From CAZCJU01 sp964498965 (lineage in GTDB: Bacteria; Bacillota; Clostridia; Oscillospirales; CAG-272), in the NCBI GenBank assembly GCA_964498965.1, contig CAZCJU010000013.1:1-33187 (forward strand): 33,187 nucleotides of DNA, given 5' to 3'. Shown here piece by piece: positions 22,343 to 31,409 of this stretch (position 1 is the first letter of the stretch; each line of letters starts with the position of its first letter). The position numbers and the translations under genes were made by a program. The notes beneath the pieces are model-generated. The model saw only the letters and a list, made by a program, of their open reading frames with translations, had not been told where the DNA came from and ran no database searches.

Positions 22343-23887
22343 TTGGAACTCGATTATTATGCTCTTAACGCTCCCCAACGTGCGTTATACAAAGCGAGAA
22401 AAAGCGTTTTCGGCATTTCGCACACTTTTATCGGATTCTTCAAAAAGCTTTTCAATGCCGTAAAAAAGCTGTTCACTTCGTTATTTTCGAAATCTAAAGA
22501 TTATATTTTAGGATTTATTCGAGGAAATTCGGTCACTCGACTTTCATACCTCGTCATGGGCTTCGGGCATTTCACACGCAGGCAGACGGTAAAAGGAATT
22601 CTATATCTTTTTGTGCAAGTGCTTTTTGTTCTGTTCACTTTCTTTTTCTCGCACGATTATCTTGCAATGCTTTTCGAAAATATTCTGTCCGGAGGAAATA
22701 TAGGACGCAAGGAAACCTATATTTCCGATATATGGGACGAGGCAGCGGGAGAATATCCGAAGCTTGCGGGTGACAATTCGTTTCACATTGTGCTTTACGG
22801 AATACTTTCGATATTCGTTACACTGCTGTTTCTGTATCTGTATTTTCGTTCGGTGAAAGAAAGCATAGTTCTGGAGCAATACAAGACTATCGGGAAAGCT
22901 CCGAGCGGATTCGGGCATGAGATCGAGGAATTATCGAACGACAGATTTCACATACCTCTTTTGTCTTTCCCTCTTCTCGGACTGTTTCTTTTTACGGTCG
23001 TGCCGTTGATATGCATGATCCTCATTGCATTCACCAATTACGATGCGGATCACGAGGTACCCGAGCATCTTTTTCAATGGGTGGGCTTTGAGAACTTCAA
23101 AATTATGCTTTTCGGCACGTCTTCACTCGGTGCCACATTTCGTCGGGTACTTCTATGGACGCTGGTCTGGGCATTTTTCGCAACCTTTACGAATTACTTT
23201 TTCGGTATGCTTTTGGCACTGCTTATAAACAAGAAGAATATCAAGTTCAAACGGCTTTACCGGACGTTACTGGTATCTGCCATTGCGGTTCCGCAATTCG
23301 TTTCTCTGCTTATCATGTCGAAGATGCTCGACACAGGCGGCGGAGCGATCGGCAGTGGAGGCGGAATAATAACGCAATTTATCGAACGGATCTTCGGATA
23401 TCATCTTAAATTCGGCCTTGATATAACAACCACTCGAATTTCGATAATAATCGTCAATATGTGGTTGGGAATACCGTACAGTATGCTCATATGCACGGGC
23501 ATACTCATGAATATTCCCTCCGATCTTTACGAATCCGCACGCATTGACGGAGCGAGTGCATACCGCAGATTCGCGAAAATAACGCTTCCGTATATGCTTT
23601 TCGTGACCGCACCTTATCTTATCACTCAATTTATCGGAAATATCAACAACTTCAACGTTATTTACCTGTTAAGCGGAGGAAATCCCGGCGATATATCAAA
23701 ATACACCGACGGAGCGAAAGGAACGGATCTGCTCATCACATGGTTATACAAGCTTTCGTTGGGTGCGGACAGAAATTACAAGCTTGCATCGGTAATAGGC
23801 ATTCTCGTATTTATAATTTCTTCGGTATTCTCGCTTATAGTTTACAATAATTCTTCATCGGTTCGAGGGGAGGAAACCTTTCAATGA
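22343..23887 (+). CDS. malF: MalF-like sugar ABC permease with a long N-terminal extension
   Basis: The C-terminal 310 residues are a standard binding-protein-dependent permease with the EAA loop YESARIDGASAYRRFAKITL. The first 200 residues are additional: a basic amphipathic start, two extra membrane helices (about 83-104 and 148-168) and a soluble loop. Only larger MalF-type proteins have such extensions, and they support a maltodextrin role. The start is TTG, preceded by CGGAGA; the gene begins 27 bases after the binding protein. Its end overlaps the next gene by four bases. Confidence 0.9.
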   Translation: MELDYYALNAPQRALYKARKSVFGISHTFIGFFKKLFNAVKKLFTSLFSKSKDYILGFIRGNSVTRLSYLVMGFGHFTRRQTVKGILYLFVQVLFVLFTFFFSHDYLAMLFENILSGGNIGRKETYISDIWDEAAGEYPKLAGDNSFHIVLYGILSIFVTLLFLYLYFRSVKESIVLEQYKTIGKAPSGFGHEIEELSNDRFHIPLLSFPLLGLFLFTVVPLICMILIAFTNYDADHEVPEHLFQWVGFENFKIMLFGTSSLGATFRRVLLWTLVWAFFATFTNYFFGMLLALLINKKNIKFKRLYRTLLVSAIAVPQFVSLLIMSKMLDTGGGAIGSGGGIITQFIERIFGYHLKFGLDITTTRISIIIVNMWLGIPYSMLICTGILMNIPSDLYESARIDGASAYRRFAKITLPYMLFVTAPYLITQFIGNINNFNVIYLLSGGNPGDISKYTDGAKGTDLLITWLYKLSLGADRNYKLASVIGILVFIISSVFSLIVYNNSSSVRGEETFQ

Positions 23888-24741
23888 GTCACGGCAAAAA
23901 AATCAAATCATTCGTTTCGGCTTCCGTAGGTCAGGTGTTTTTATCCGTTCTATCGTTCATTTGGATAATTCCGCTGTTATATCTCCTCGTTCAATCCTTT
24001 CGAGCGGAACCGGGGGCGTGGAGTCCGACGTTTTTTCCTCGGCGTTGGACGTTTGACAACTACAAAAGGCTATTTTTAGATACCGAATTTTTAAGCTGGT
24101 ACAAAAACACGTTCATTATCGCACTTATCAGCTGCGTCATAACCTCGGTCTTCGTTCTGTCGGTTTCGTACTGTTTCAGCAGACTCAGGTTTACGCTTCG
24201 CCGTCCGCTAATGAATATCATGTTGATCTTGGGAATGTTTCCGGGATTTATGAGTATGTCGGCAGTATATTTTCTTCTTAAGCTTCTCTTACCGAACAAC
24301 TATCAATCGCACTTAAGTCTTATTATCGTTTACTCGGCTTCTGCGGCCCTTAACTATTATATCGCCAAAGGCTTTTTCGATACCATACCAAAGGCTTTGG
24401 ACGAGGCGGCACTTGTAGACGGAGCGAGCAGGAGCCGCATCTTTTACAGGATAATACTCCCGTTAAGCAAACCGATAATAATTTATACAGTACTGATAAG
24501 TTTCATCGCTCCGTTTTGCGACTATATTTTTGTATCGTACATCATGTCCGGCGTTCCCGACACCTCAATGTACACGGTATCTCTCGGTATGTACAAGTGG
24601 CTCGAAAGAGAGCAATTGCAGCAATATTTCACGACATTTTGCGCGGCGGCGGTCGTGGTCGCACTTCCGATCATGTTGCTTTTCATGATCTTGCAAAAAT
24701 ACTATATTTCGGGTGTGACCGGCGGGGCGGTCAAAGGTTGA
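23884..24741 (+). CDS. malG: MalG-like sugar ABC permease
   Basis: The 285-residue protein has six membrane helices and the EAA loop LDEAALVDGASRSRIFYRII that docks onto the ATPase. Its length is normal for MalG. It overlaps the malF-like gene by an ATGA and has a GGGGAGG ribosome site inside that gene, so translation is coupled. It pairs with the malF product in a heterodimeric channel. Confidence 0.93.
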   Translation: MSHGKKIKSFVSASVGQVFLSVLSFIWIIPLLYLLVQSFRAEPGAWSPTFFPRRWTFDNYKRLFLDTEFLSWYKNTFIIALISCVITSVFVLSVSYCFSRLRFTLRRPLMNIMLILGMFPGFMSMSAVYFLLKLLLPNNYQSHLSLIIVYSASAALNYYIAKGFFDTIPKALDEAALVDGASRSRIFYRIILPLSKPIIIYTVLISFIAPFCDYIFVSYIMSGVPDTSMYTVSLGMYKWLEREQLQQYFTTFCAAAVVVALPIMLLFMILQKYYISGVTGGAVKG

Positions 24742-24757
24742 TCAAAAAGGAGGGCAT

Positions 24758-26644
24758 ATGGCAAGTCTGTCATTAAAGCACATTTACAAGGTATACGGCA
24801 AAGACGTAAAGGCGGTAAACGATTTTAATATGGACATCGCAGACAAGGAATTCATAGTATTCGTCGGACCGAGCGGTTGCGGTAAATCAACGACGCTCAG
24901 AATGATAGCCGGGCTTGAGGATATCAGCTCGGGAAAGCTTGAGATAGACGGAAAGGCGGTAAACGATTTAGAACCGAAGGACAGAAATATCGCAATGGTA
25001 TTTCAAAACTACGCACTCTATCCTCATATGAACGTATACGAAAACATGGCGTTTTCTCTGCGAACTGCGAAAATGCCGAACAAGCTGATTCACGAAAAGG
25101 TTCTCGAAGCGGCTCAAATTCTGGGTATCACCGAATATCTCGACAGAAAGCCCAAGGAATTGAGCGGCGGTCAGCGTCAGCGTGTTGCACTCGGTCGTGC
25201 GATCGTTCGCAACCCCAAGGTTTTTTTGCTTGACGAGCCGTTAAGCAATTTGGATGCGAAGCTGCGGGGCGTTATGCGTGCGGAAATATCGCATCTGCAC
25301 GAAAAGTTACAGACGACGTTTATTTACGTAACACACGATCAAGTCGAAGCGATGACGATGGGAGATCGCATAGTAGTGATGAAATCCGGCTTCATACGAC
25401 AGATCGACACGCCTCAGAATTTATACAATCACCCGAGTGATATGTTTGTTGCCGGCTTTATCGGCACGCCGCAAATGAACTTTTTCGATGCTGTCGCAAC
25501 AAAAATCGGAAACGAACTCGTATTTGAATTGACTTGCGGTGTACGATTCAAAATATCGTATAAATACGCATATAAAATTCGGCAAAGTTACATTGACGGT
25601 ACTCATACCATCGTTTTCGGAATACGCCCGGAGGACACCGTGATCTTAACGGACGACAAAAACGAAACCGACTATGTGAAGCTCGGAGCGAGGGCAGATA
25701 CGATAGAAGAACTGGGCGGAGAAAGTCTGATATATGCCTTTTTGACATCAAACGGCGAACACACCGACGGCTCATCGATAGTATTGAAAATAAAGGGAGA
25801 GCATTCTGTCAAGCGGGGCGATTTGTTTGATATCGGTATAAGCATTCGCAAATTTCACTTATTCGATAAAAAAACGGAAAAAAATATCAAGCCGAGAATT
25901 CCCGACGAAAACGTATGCGAATGCACGATGTCCGAAACATTTCTTTCATTTCTCGATCGAAAGTTTCCCGTCCCTCCTGTTTTTACCGGTAAACGTTGTC
26001 AATCGGCAAGGCTCACTCTCCCCTGCGATTCGATCATACTCGGCTCCGGCAACGGCGATGCCGTTGTAGACGATATCGAAGAATTCGGCGACACCGTGCT
26101 TTATCGGCTCGCCGTTTCCGATCGTGTACTGTTCGCAATACATTCCGCATCGCCTCGATACGCACTCGGTCAAAAGATAAAATTCGACATTGATCTTCGT
26201 CGTATATCGATCGACGAATGCGGTATCGTACCGCTCAGATCGGAAAATAGGATCAACGGCAATTTTATCAAGCTTACGGAAAAGGAAGGCGGAAAAAAGC
26301 TTTGTCGCTTTTATCTGTCAATGGAAGGACAAACGGTTTTATCTCCCGATGCATTAAGTGAAAAGTTGTTCTCGGCGAAGGATATCAAGATATTTCGCAC
26401 GCCGCTGTGCTTTACTTTTTCACCGGACGATATCATTTGCACCGATATACACGATAAAAGCTCGTTGCATTGCGAGATATTGCATGTTTTCGATTACGGT
26501 AATTCCGTATATTCTTCGGCAAAACTCGGAAATACCGAAATTTTGATCAAATGCAACGGCAATATCGGCGACACGGTTTACTTTCGCATAGACACGGAGA
26601 AGCTAACTGTAACGGATCGCGAGCTTGACATGATAATCGCATGA
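24758..26644 (+). CDS. MalK/MsmX-type ATPase with repeated TOBE-like domains
   Basis: Residues 1-235 are a textbook sugar-importer ATPase: Walker A GPSGCGKST (37-45), signature LSGGQRQR (135-142), Walker B VFLLDEP (155-161) and switch His193. A regulatory MOBE/TOBE domain follows (about 240-372), with GIRPEDTVIL at its core. Typical MalK/MsmX proteins end near residue 370. Here about 255 more residues follow, in which the pattern recurs: DAVVDDIEEFGDTVLYRL echoes ARADTIEELGGESLIYAF, and FSPDDIICTD followed by EILHVFDYGNSVYSSAKL echoes the GIRPEDTVIL block. I read this as duplication of the regulatory domain. It starts after a strong AAGGAGG site, 16 bases after malG, and energises the importer. 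The gene symbol is left blank because the architecture is unusual. Confidence 0.9.
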   Translation: MASLSLKHIYKVYGKDVKAVNDFNMDIADKEFIVFVGPSGCGKSTTLRMIAGLEDISSGKLEIDGKAVNDLEPKDRNIAMVFQNYALYPHMNVYENMAFSLRTAKMPNKLIHEKVLEAAQILGITEYLDRKPKELSGGQRQRVALGRAIVRNPKVFLLDEPLSNLDAKLRGVMRAEISHLHEKLQTTFIYVTHDQVEAMTMGDRIVVMKSGFIRQIDTPQNLYNHPSDMFVAGFIGTPQMNFFDAVATKIGNELVFELTCGVRFKISYKYAYKIRQSYIDGTHTIVFGIRPEDTVILTDDKNETDYVKLGARADTIEELGGESLIYAFLTSNGEHTDGSSIVLKIKGEHSVKRGDLFDIGISIRKFHLFDKKTEKNIKPRIPDENVCECTMSETFLSFLDRKFPVPPVFTGKRCQSARLTLPCDSIILGSGNGDAVVDDIEEFGDTVLYRLAVSDRVLFAIHSASPRYALGQKIKFDIDLRRISIDECGIVPLRSENRINGNFIKLTEKEGGKKLCRFYLSMEGQTVLSPDALSEKLFSAKDIKIFRTPLCFTFSPDDIICTDIHDKSSLHCEILHVFDYGNSVYSSAKLGNTEILIKCNGNIGDTVYFRIDTEKLTVTDRELDMIIA

Positions 26645-26656
26645 CAACATAAAAAA

Positions 26657-26679
26657 GCCGTGCCTGAGATAGGCACGGC
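26657..26679 (-). terminator. Terminator of the small membrane-protein gene
   Basis: A 9-bp GC-rich stem (GCCGTGCCT with AGGCACGGC) around a 5-base loop. On the minus strand it runs into TTTTTT, so it ends the 26737-27348 transcript; it may also slow the mal operon transcript, whose stop is 13 bases away. Confidence 0.85.
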
Positions 26680-26736
26680 AAGAACGAAGGAAGCGTATCG
26701 CAGAGGAGTCCGACGACACATAACTTCGGGTATAAA

Positions 26737-27348
26737 TTATTTACGTTCGTTGATTTTTTCTGTAAGCTTATCTATTCCGACATCATTCATCGGTACGGGA
26801 AGCGTACATTCGTTTTTTCCGTCGCGAAGCTTCATGGAAGCTACAGCTTTCGCCACGCCGCCGCACGAAAAACGCATTTCCTCGACACTCGCCTCCGTGT
26901 TATCTCTTTCAAAACGATACACCTCGTTCCACGCTTTGTTTTGCACTGCATCGGCATAGCAAAGCTCCGTTCGGATCTCGGTGTTTGAAATGAAGATATC
27001 ACATTTAAAATACTTTTCGGTACAAAGTGTTCCGTCCTTTCTTATTTTGGCGTACTCCGCACCGTCCGTTATAAAGCCTTTGAGCGAAATGTACGGTTTT
27101 TCTTCCGATTTCGGCATATTAAGCTCCTTGATCAGAGCTTCTAAATGCTCCTCAAAATCACTATCCGACACTTTAAGGAAACTGCACACAACAAAACCCG
27201 CGGCACCGATCGCCATTATGGGTGTTCCGATGAACCATATTTCGGTTGTGTACCACCAAATAAAGAAACCGACGACCACAACCGCCGCACTTATGCCCTG
27301 CATAAGTTGCCATTTCTTAAAATAATTCATTTGTCTATTTCTTTTCAT
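26737..27348 (-). CDS. Small membrane protein, unknown function
   Basis: The 203-residue protein has two adjacent hydrophobic helices (about 18-34 and 38-57) near the N-terminus and a soluble C-terminal domain of about 140 residues with mixed beta and helical character. No family is recognised. An upstream in-frame GTG exists, but AAAGGTG is spaced 6 bases before the ATG at 27348, which is chosen. It has its own promoter and terminator, so it is a separate unit between the mal operon (convergent) and the amidase genes. Confidence 0.75.
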   Translation of the reverse strand: MKRNRQMNYFKKWQLMQGISAAVVVVGFFIWWYTTEIWFIGTPIMAIGAAGFVVCSFLKVSDSDFEEHLEALIKELNMPKSEEKPYISLKGFITDGAEYAKIRKDGTLCTEKYFKCDIFISNTEIRTELCYADAVQNKAWNEVYRFERDNTEASVEEMRFSCGGVAKAVASMKLRDGKNECTLPVPMNDVGIDKLTEKINERK

Positions 27349-27378
27349 ACCATTCACCTTTCAATTTGATAATTTCGC

Positions 27379-27482
27379 AAAAAAACGGCTGTAAATGTAA
27401 ATATTGTGTGAACCCTAACACACACCCCCATTCTATCGTAACATATACGTCCGGTTTTTTCAAGAAAAAAAACGGCTGTAAA
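27379..27482. repeat. 17-base direct repeat in a promoter region
   Basis: AAAAAAACGGCTGTAAA occurs at 27379-27395 and again at 27466-27482. The copies flank the promoter and leader of the small membrane-protein gene. The leader also holds a GTGTG/CACAC hairpin near 27408-27425. Confidence 0.6.
27435..27463 (-). promoter_or_regulatory. Promoter of the small membrane-protein gene
   Basis: On the minus strand, TTGAAA (27458-27463), 17 bases and TACGAT (27435-27440). It gives a leader of about 80 bases. Confidence 0.55.
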
Positions 27483-27498
27483 CAGCTTTGTAAAAAAA

Positions 27499-27518
27499 GC
27501 GGCTTGAAAACAAGCCGC
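27499..27518 (-). terminator. Terminator of the amidase pair
   Basis: GCGGCTTG-AAAA-CAAGCCGC forms an 8-bp stem with a 4-base loop, followed by a seven-T run on the minus strand, seven bases beyond the second amidase stop codon. Confidence 0.9.
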
Positions 27519-27525
27519 ACGTTTT

Positions 27526-28536
27526 TTATTCTGTTTTCTTTTTTCGCACGAACACCGTCGCAGTTGCGGCAAGTGCCGCCAATATCAATGCTACCGCAGT
27601 CGGTATCGTCCATGAATTTTTTTTCGTTTCTTTATCGTTTTCTCCGTTATCGTCGTTTTTTTTCGTCGTATCCTCTACGAGCTTTTCTGTAGCGTTTTCC
27701 GTTATTTTTCCGTTTTCGTCTTTTTTATCGGTCACGCCGCCGATATCCCCGATAGTTTCCGTTATTTGATCGGTATTCGTCGGTTCATCGTTTTTTTTCG
27801 TCAGCTCGTAGTATTCGGCGATGCCGTCCGCTATGGCGTACCCGAGCTTTTTCAAGCCCTCGTCGGTAGATATATGATTTTCATAATCGGTCTTATTTGA
27901 CAAAAACGCACACTCAACTATCATTGCGACATTAAGTTCGGCAAGCTTACCGAATCTTATCACTCGGAGGTGGTCGGCATTCGAGCCGTCCGGATATTTT
28001 TCGGTCGCATGATCCGTCGAATACGGGTCTGCATTTTTATGAGTTCCCGCATCGTTATTCAAATGCTTCATTATACGATTCGCACATCTCAACGAATTCG
28101 TAGCCATTTTCGAGTTATAATTCCTGTTCGGAATATAGATTTGCGAACCGTATGCTTCCGACTTAGAATTCATATTGTTATGTATGCTTATTATCGCATC
28201 CGAGCCGAACGCTTTTGCTATATCGACCCTTTCCTGCAATCCGGGGCATTCTTCGTTTGTCGTTCTCGTCATATTGACTTCGACACCGTCGTACTGCTCA
28301 AGTCGTTCCTTAGCATACAAAGATATCGTAAGATTATAGTAAAGCTCGTTCACGCCACCCCATTGGAGAGCCGCATCCGTTCCCGTGGCAGTCGAGCCGT
28401 CTGTGCTTTTTCCTTCGCCGTGTCCCGGGTCAAGTGTTATTTTCACGTTTTTTTCCTCCGCACCGATTTTTGCATTCGGCAAAATACAAGTTATCAATGT
28501 ACACACAAGAAATGCGGTAAATATTTTCTTCAACAT
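27526..28536 (-). CDS. N-acetylmuramoyl-L-alanine amidase, membrane-anchored (second of a pair)
   Basis: The enzyme should cut the amide bond between N-acetylmuramic acid and the peptide stem of peptidoglycan, outside the membrane. In the 336 residues: a signal peptide (1-26), an Amidase_3 domain with zinc ligands His39 (DPGHG), Glu64 (VNELYYN) and His119 (SIHNN) and catalytic Glu208 (IVECAFLS), a polar Asp/Thr/Lys-rich linker (about 247-307), a hydrophobic anchor (309-330) and a basic KKKTE tail. There is no LPxTG motif, so it stays in the membrane. It starts one base after the stop of its paralogue and has a poor ribosome site, indicating coupled translation. Confidence 0.92.
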   Translation of the reverse strand: MLKKIFTAFLVCTLITCILPNAKIGAEEKNVKITLDPGHGEGKSTDGSTATGTDAALQWGGVNELYYNLTISLYAKERLEQYDGVEVNMTRTTNEECPGLQERVDIAKAFGSDAIISIHNNMNSKSEAYGSQIYIPNRNYNSKMATNSLRCANRIMKHLNNDAGTHKNADPYSTDHATEKYPDGSNADHLRVIRFGKLAELNVAMIVECAFLSNKTDYENHISTDEGLKKLGYAIADGIAEYYELTKKNDEPTNTDQITETIGDIGGVTDKKDENGKITENATEKLVEDTTKKNDDNGENDKETKKNSWTIPTAVALILAALAATATVFVRKKKTE

Positions 28537-28537
28537 A

Positions 28538-29494
28538 TCATTTTTCCGTTTTATCGTTATCGGATTTCTTCTTTTTATTCAACTGCACCGCCGCAACACA
28601 CACAAACACCGCACTTACCATACCGGCAATTATAAGCACGGTTCGCGACGAAGCGGTGCTTTTGCCGTTATTTTCGGTATTCTCGCTTGTCTGCATATCG
28701 GTCTCCGCTTCTGTCGGCACGTCCTCCGCCGTCTCGGTCACCGTTTCTTGCTTTTTAAGGCTCAGCGAATAGTAATCGGCAAGTCCGTCGGCAATGGCAT
28801 AACCCAAAGCTTTCAAGCCGTCATCCGTAGACAAATGCTTTTGATAATCCGATCTGTTCGACAAAAAAGTACATTCGACTATCATCACGACATCGATATC
28901 GGCGAGCTTTCCGAGCTTCAGCAAAGTATATTGGTCGGAATCGGAGCCGTCGGGATAAGTGACCTGCGGAGTGCTGTAAGTCATCGGATCCGCAAACTTT
29001 GTTGTCTTTGCATCGTTTATAAGTCTTTCCGTTATCAATTTCGCACACATTTCGGAATGCTCGCCTATCTCCGACCTGTAATTTTTATTGGGTATCAGAA
29101 CGACCGAGCCGCAAACGTTTTCGTCCGTCCACATATTATTGTGGATACTTATGAACGCATCGGAATCGAACGACTGTGCTACTCTCGCACGATAGCTAAG
29201 TGAGGGGCATACATCGTTTGTCGTCCTCGTCATTCTGATTTTTACACCATCGTACTGTTCAAGCCGTTCCTTGGTATATTCCGAGATGGTCAGGTTATAA
29301 TACAGCTCGTTCACGCCGCCCCATTGTTCGGCAGCGGGTGAGCCTGCCGCAGTGGATTTATCGTCCGACACTCCCTCGCCGTGTCCGGGGTCGAGCGTAA
29401 TTTTGATCGTTTTATCCGCAGCACCGATACTTGCCGTCGGCAGGATACAAATGATCAAAGCACAGGCAATCACAAATGACAATAGTTTTTTCAT
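28538..29494 (-). CDS. N-acetylmuramoyl-L-alanine amidase, membrane-anchored (first of a pair)
   Basis: This 318-residue paralogue of the downstream gene has the same layout: signal peptide (1-25), Amidase_3 domain with His38, Glu63, His118 and Glu207, a Thr/Glu-rich linker (about 250-283) and a C-terminal helix (285-304) followed by lysines. The start at 29494 follows GGAGGTG; the in-frame upstream extension would cross the promoter. The two proteins are similar through the catalytic domain but diverge in linker length and charge, pointing to an old tandem duplication. Confidence 0.92.
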   Translation of the reverse strand: MKKLLSFVIACALIICILPTASIGAADKTIKITLDPGHGEGVSDDKSTAAGSPAAEQWGGVNELYYNLTISEYTKERLEQYDGVKIRMTRTTNDVCPSLSYRARVAQSFDSDAFISIHNNMWTDENVCGSVVLIPNKNYRSEIGEHSEMCAKLITERLINDAKTTKFADPMTYSTPQVTYPDGSDSDQYTLLKLGKLADIDVVMIVECTFLSNRSDYQKHLSTDDGLKALGYAIADGLADYYSLSLKKQETVTETAEDVPTEAETDMQTSENTENNGKSTASSRTVLIIAGMVSAVFVCVAAVQLNKKKKSDNDKTEK

Positions 29495-29537
29495 TTCATG
29501 CACCTCCGAAAAATCGAAAAATTTGTTTTGTAGTCGC

Positions 29538-29566
29538 ATTTTATCATTTTTTCGTTCATTTGTCAA
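29538..29566 (-). promoter_or_regulatory. Promoter of the amidase pair
   Basis: On the minus strand, TTGACA (29561-29566), 17 bases, TAAAAT (29538-29543), about 45 bases before the first amidase start. It is near consensus, so basal expression should be good. Confidence 0.85.
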
Positions 29567-29626
29567 CCTTTTGACCGTATAAATTTCTGATATTTCGACG
29601 CAAGACGGCGTTCGCAGAAGAAAAAA

Positions 29627-30703
29627 TCAGACATTCGGCAAAGTCACCTTGAACCTACAACCTCCGCCCTCTCTGTCGCCGACTTCTATATGACCGCCCG
29701 TCAGATCGAGTATCCGTTTGACCAAAGCCAGTCCGAGACCGTTGCCCTCCTGCCTATGCGAAGTGTCTTCCTGAAAGAATTTATTAAAGACGGCTTTTTT
29801 ATTTTCGTCCGCAATGCCATCGCCGTTATCCTCTATCACAAAGACATAGCCCCATTTTTTATCTTCGAGAGAAATTTTGATCATGCCGTTTTGCGGATCG
29901 AATTTTATCGCATTATCGATCAAATTGCTCCACACATGAAACAACATACCTTCATTACCGAAATACTCTGCGTCATCAAGCTCCACATCGAATTCGATAT
30001 TTTTTTCTTCCCATTTCGGTTCGAGAGCCACTATGCACTGTCTTATCTGTTCATCGAGGCGGAACGTGCTTTTTTTGCTTTCAATCGCCTGACTGTCAAC
30101 CTTTGAAAGCAACAATATGTTTCCGACAAGCTCAGACAGGCGGCGTGTATTAAGCAGTATTTTTTCAACGTACTGTCCGTGTTCCTTTTCCTCGACGACA
30201 CCGTCCTGCAAAAGCGTCGCATATCCCTGTATGGCATTTATGGGGGTTTTAAACTCATGCGACACATTTGAAATGAAATCCGATTGAAGAGTTTCGGTCG
30301 CACCGAGTTCTTTGACCATCAAATTGAAATGCGAATATATTTCCTTTATTTCATTGAATCTGCTGTTTGTTTCGAGCTTCAGATCGAAATTTCCGTTTGC
30401 GACCTCGCCCATTGCGTCCTGAAGTTTCGTTATAGGAGCGAAGAATGCGAAGCTGACGAACCATGCGATAACGGCACCCACGATGATACTGAGCAATATC
30501 ATCCACACAAATGTCGGTATTTTGTGCAAGATATAAACGTAATCGCTCAGAATATTCGAAACCAACAGCGACAGCATCAGTGTTACGACCAGCACGCCGA
30601 GGACGATAAAGACGAAAACGATCTGTATCGACAAATGTTTTTTGACGATCTTTGCTTTTTTTTCGACCTCTTCGGGAATAATGAGCGATTTTTTGTTTTT
30701 CAT
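29627..30703 (-). CDS. Sensor histidine kinase
   Basis: The 358-residue membrane kinase has two helices (about 26-50 and 64-88) separated by a very short external loop, a HAMP linker (about 86-137), a dimerisation domain with His149 in SHEFKTP, and an ATP-binding domain with the N box Asn264 (LIDNAIKF), DNGDGI (292-297) and GNGLGL (320-325). With only about a dozen external residues it probably senses the membrane or a partner protein, not a soluble ligand. It overlaps the response regulator gene by four bases, so the two form one system. Confidence 0.95.
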   Translation of the reverse strand: MKNKKSLIIPEEVEKKAKIVKKHLSIQIVFVFIVLGVLVVTLMLSLLVSNILSDYVYILHKIPTFVWMILLSIIVGAVIAWFVSFAFFAPITKLQDAMGEVANGNFDLKLETNSRFNEIKEIYSHFNLMVKELGATETLQSDFISNVSHEFKTPINAIQGYATLLQDGVVEEKEHGQYVEKILLNTRRLSELVGNILLLSKVDSQAIESKKSTFRLDEQIRQCIVALEPKWEEKNIEFDVELDDAEYFGNEGMLFHVWSNLIDNAIKFDPQNGMIKISLEDKKWGYVFVIEDNGDGIADENKKAVFNKFFQEDTSHRQEGNGLGLALVKRILDLTGGHIEVGDREGGGCRFKVTLPNV

Positions 30704-31371
30704 AATTTTACCACTTTATAACCCACGCCCCGCATCGTAATGATCTTAAAATCGGGGTTGTTTCTGAACTTTTCTCTCAATCTGCCGATATGGACATCGA
30801 CCGTATGCGTATCGCTTTCCGAATCGTAGCCCCATATCTCGTCCATAAGTTGCTGACGTGTGAATATTTTTCCGGGGAAAGAAGACATTTTATAAAGAAG
30901 CATAAATTCCTTTTGAGGAAGCTCGTTCTTTTCCCCGTTGCATATCACCGTCAGCGTATCGCATTCGAGTATCGTGTTTCCGATAACCTGTCGCCTTTCG
31001 TTTACCATTTGGGCCCGTCTGAGCAACGCACCGACTCTTAGCACCATTTCGTTTACGTTCACGGGCTTGACCATATAATCGTCGGTTCCCGACACAAAAC
31101 CCATTCGCATATCGTCGAACGCATCTTTTGCCGTTATCATTAGCACCGGAATATTCGAGCCGCTTTCTCTGAGCAAATGAACAAGCTCGTAGCCATCGAG
31201 TATCGGCATCATGATATCGGAAATTATCAGATCAAAGCATTCCTCGTCGGTTGCGTCCAACGCTTCTTTCCCGTTACACACTCCTCTGACAGTATATCCG
31301 TGCTTTGTAAGCACCTTTTGAAACAATTGTCTTAGTTCGGCATCGTCTTCGGCGATGAGTATTTTCCACAT
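30700..31371 (-). CDS. OmpR/PhoB-family response regulator
   Basis: The 223-residue regulator has a receiver domain with Asp9/Asp10, phosphoacceptor Asp52 (IISDIMMP), Thr80 and Lys102, then a winged-helix DNA-binding domain with SESDTHTVDVHIGRLREKF and the closing RGVGYKVVK. It is phosphorylated by the kinase encoded next. A GGAGGA ribosome site precedes the ATG. The amidase genes lie directly downstream of the kinase and are obvious candidate targets, though no binding site can be named. Confidence 0.96.
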   Translation of the reverse strand: MWKILIAEDDAELRQLFQKVLTKHGYTVRGVCNGKEALDATDEECFDLIISDIMMPILDGYELVHLLRESGSNIPVLMITAKDAFDDMRMGFVSGTDDYMVKPVNVNEMVLRVGALLRRAQMVNERRQVIGNTILECDTLTVICNGEKNELPQKEFMLLYKMSSFPGKIFTRQQLMDEIWGYDSESDTHTVDVHIGRLREKFRNNPDFKIITMRGVGYKVVKL

Positions 31372-31409
31372 AAATAAAATTCCTCCGTTTGAAATATGAC
31401 AATCGGTAT

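Noticed and set aside
28385..29203. 272-residue plus-strand open frame across the amidase genes
   Set aside because: It runs opposite to two clear zinc amidases, has no recognisable domain, and its composition (Arg, His, Ile runs) is that of an antisense frame.
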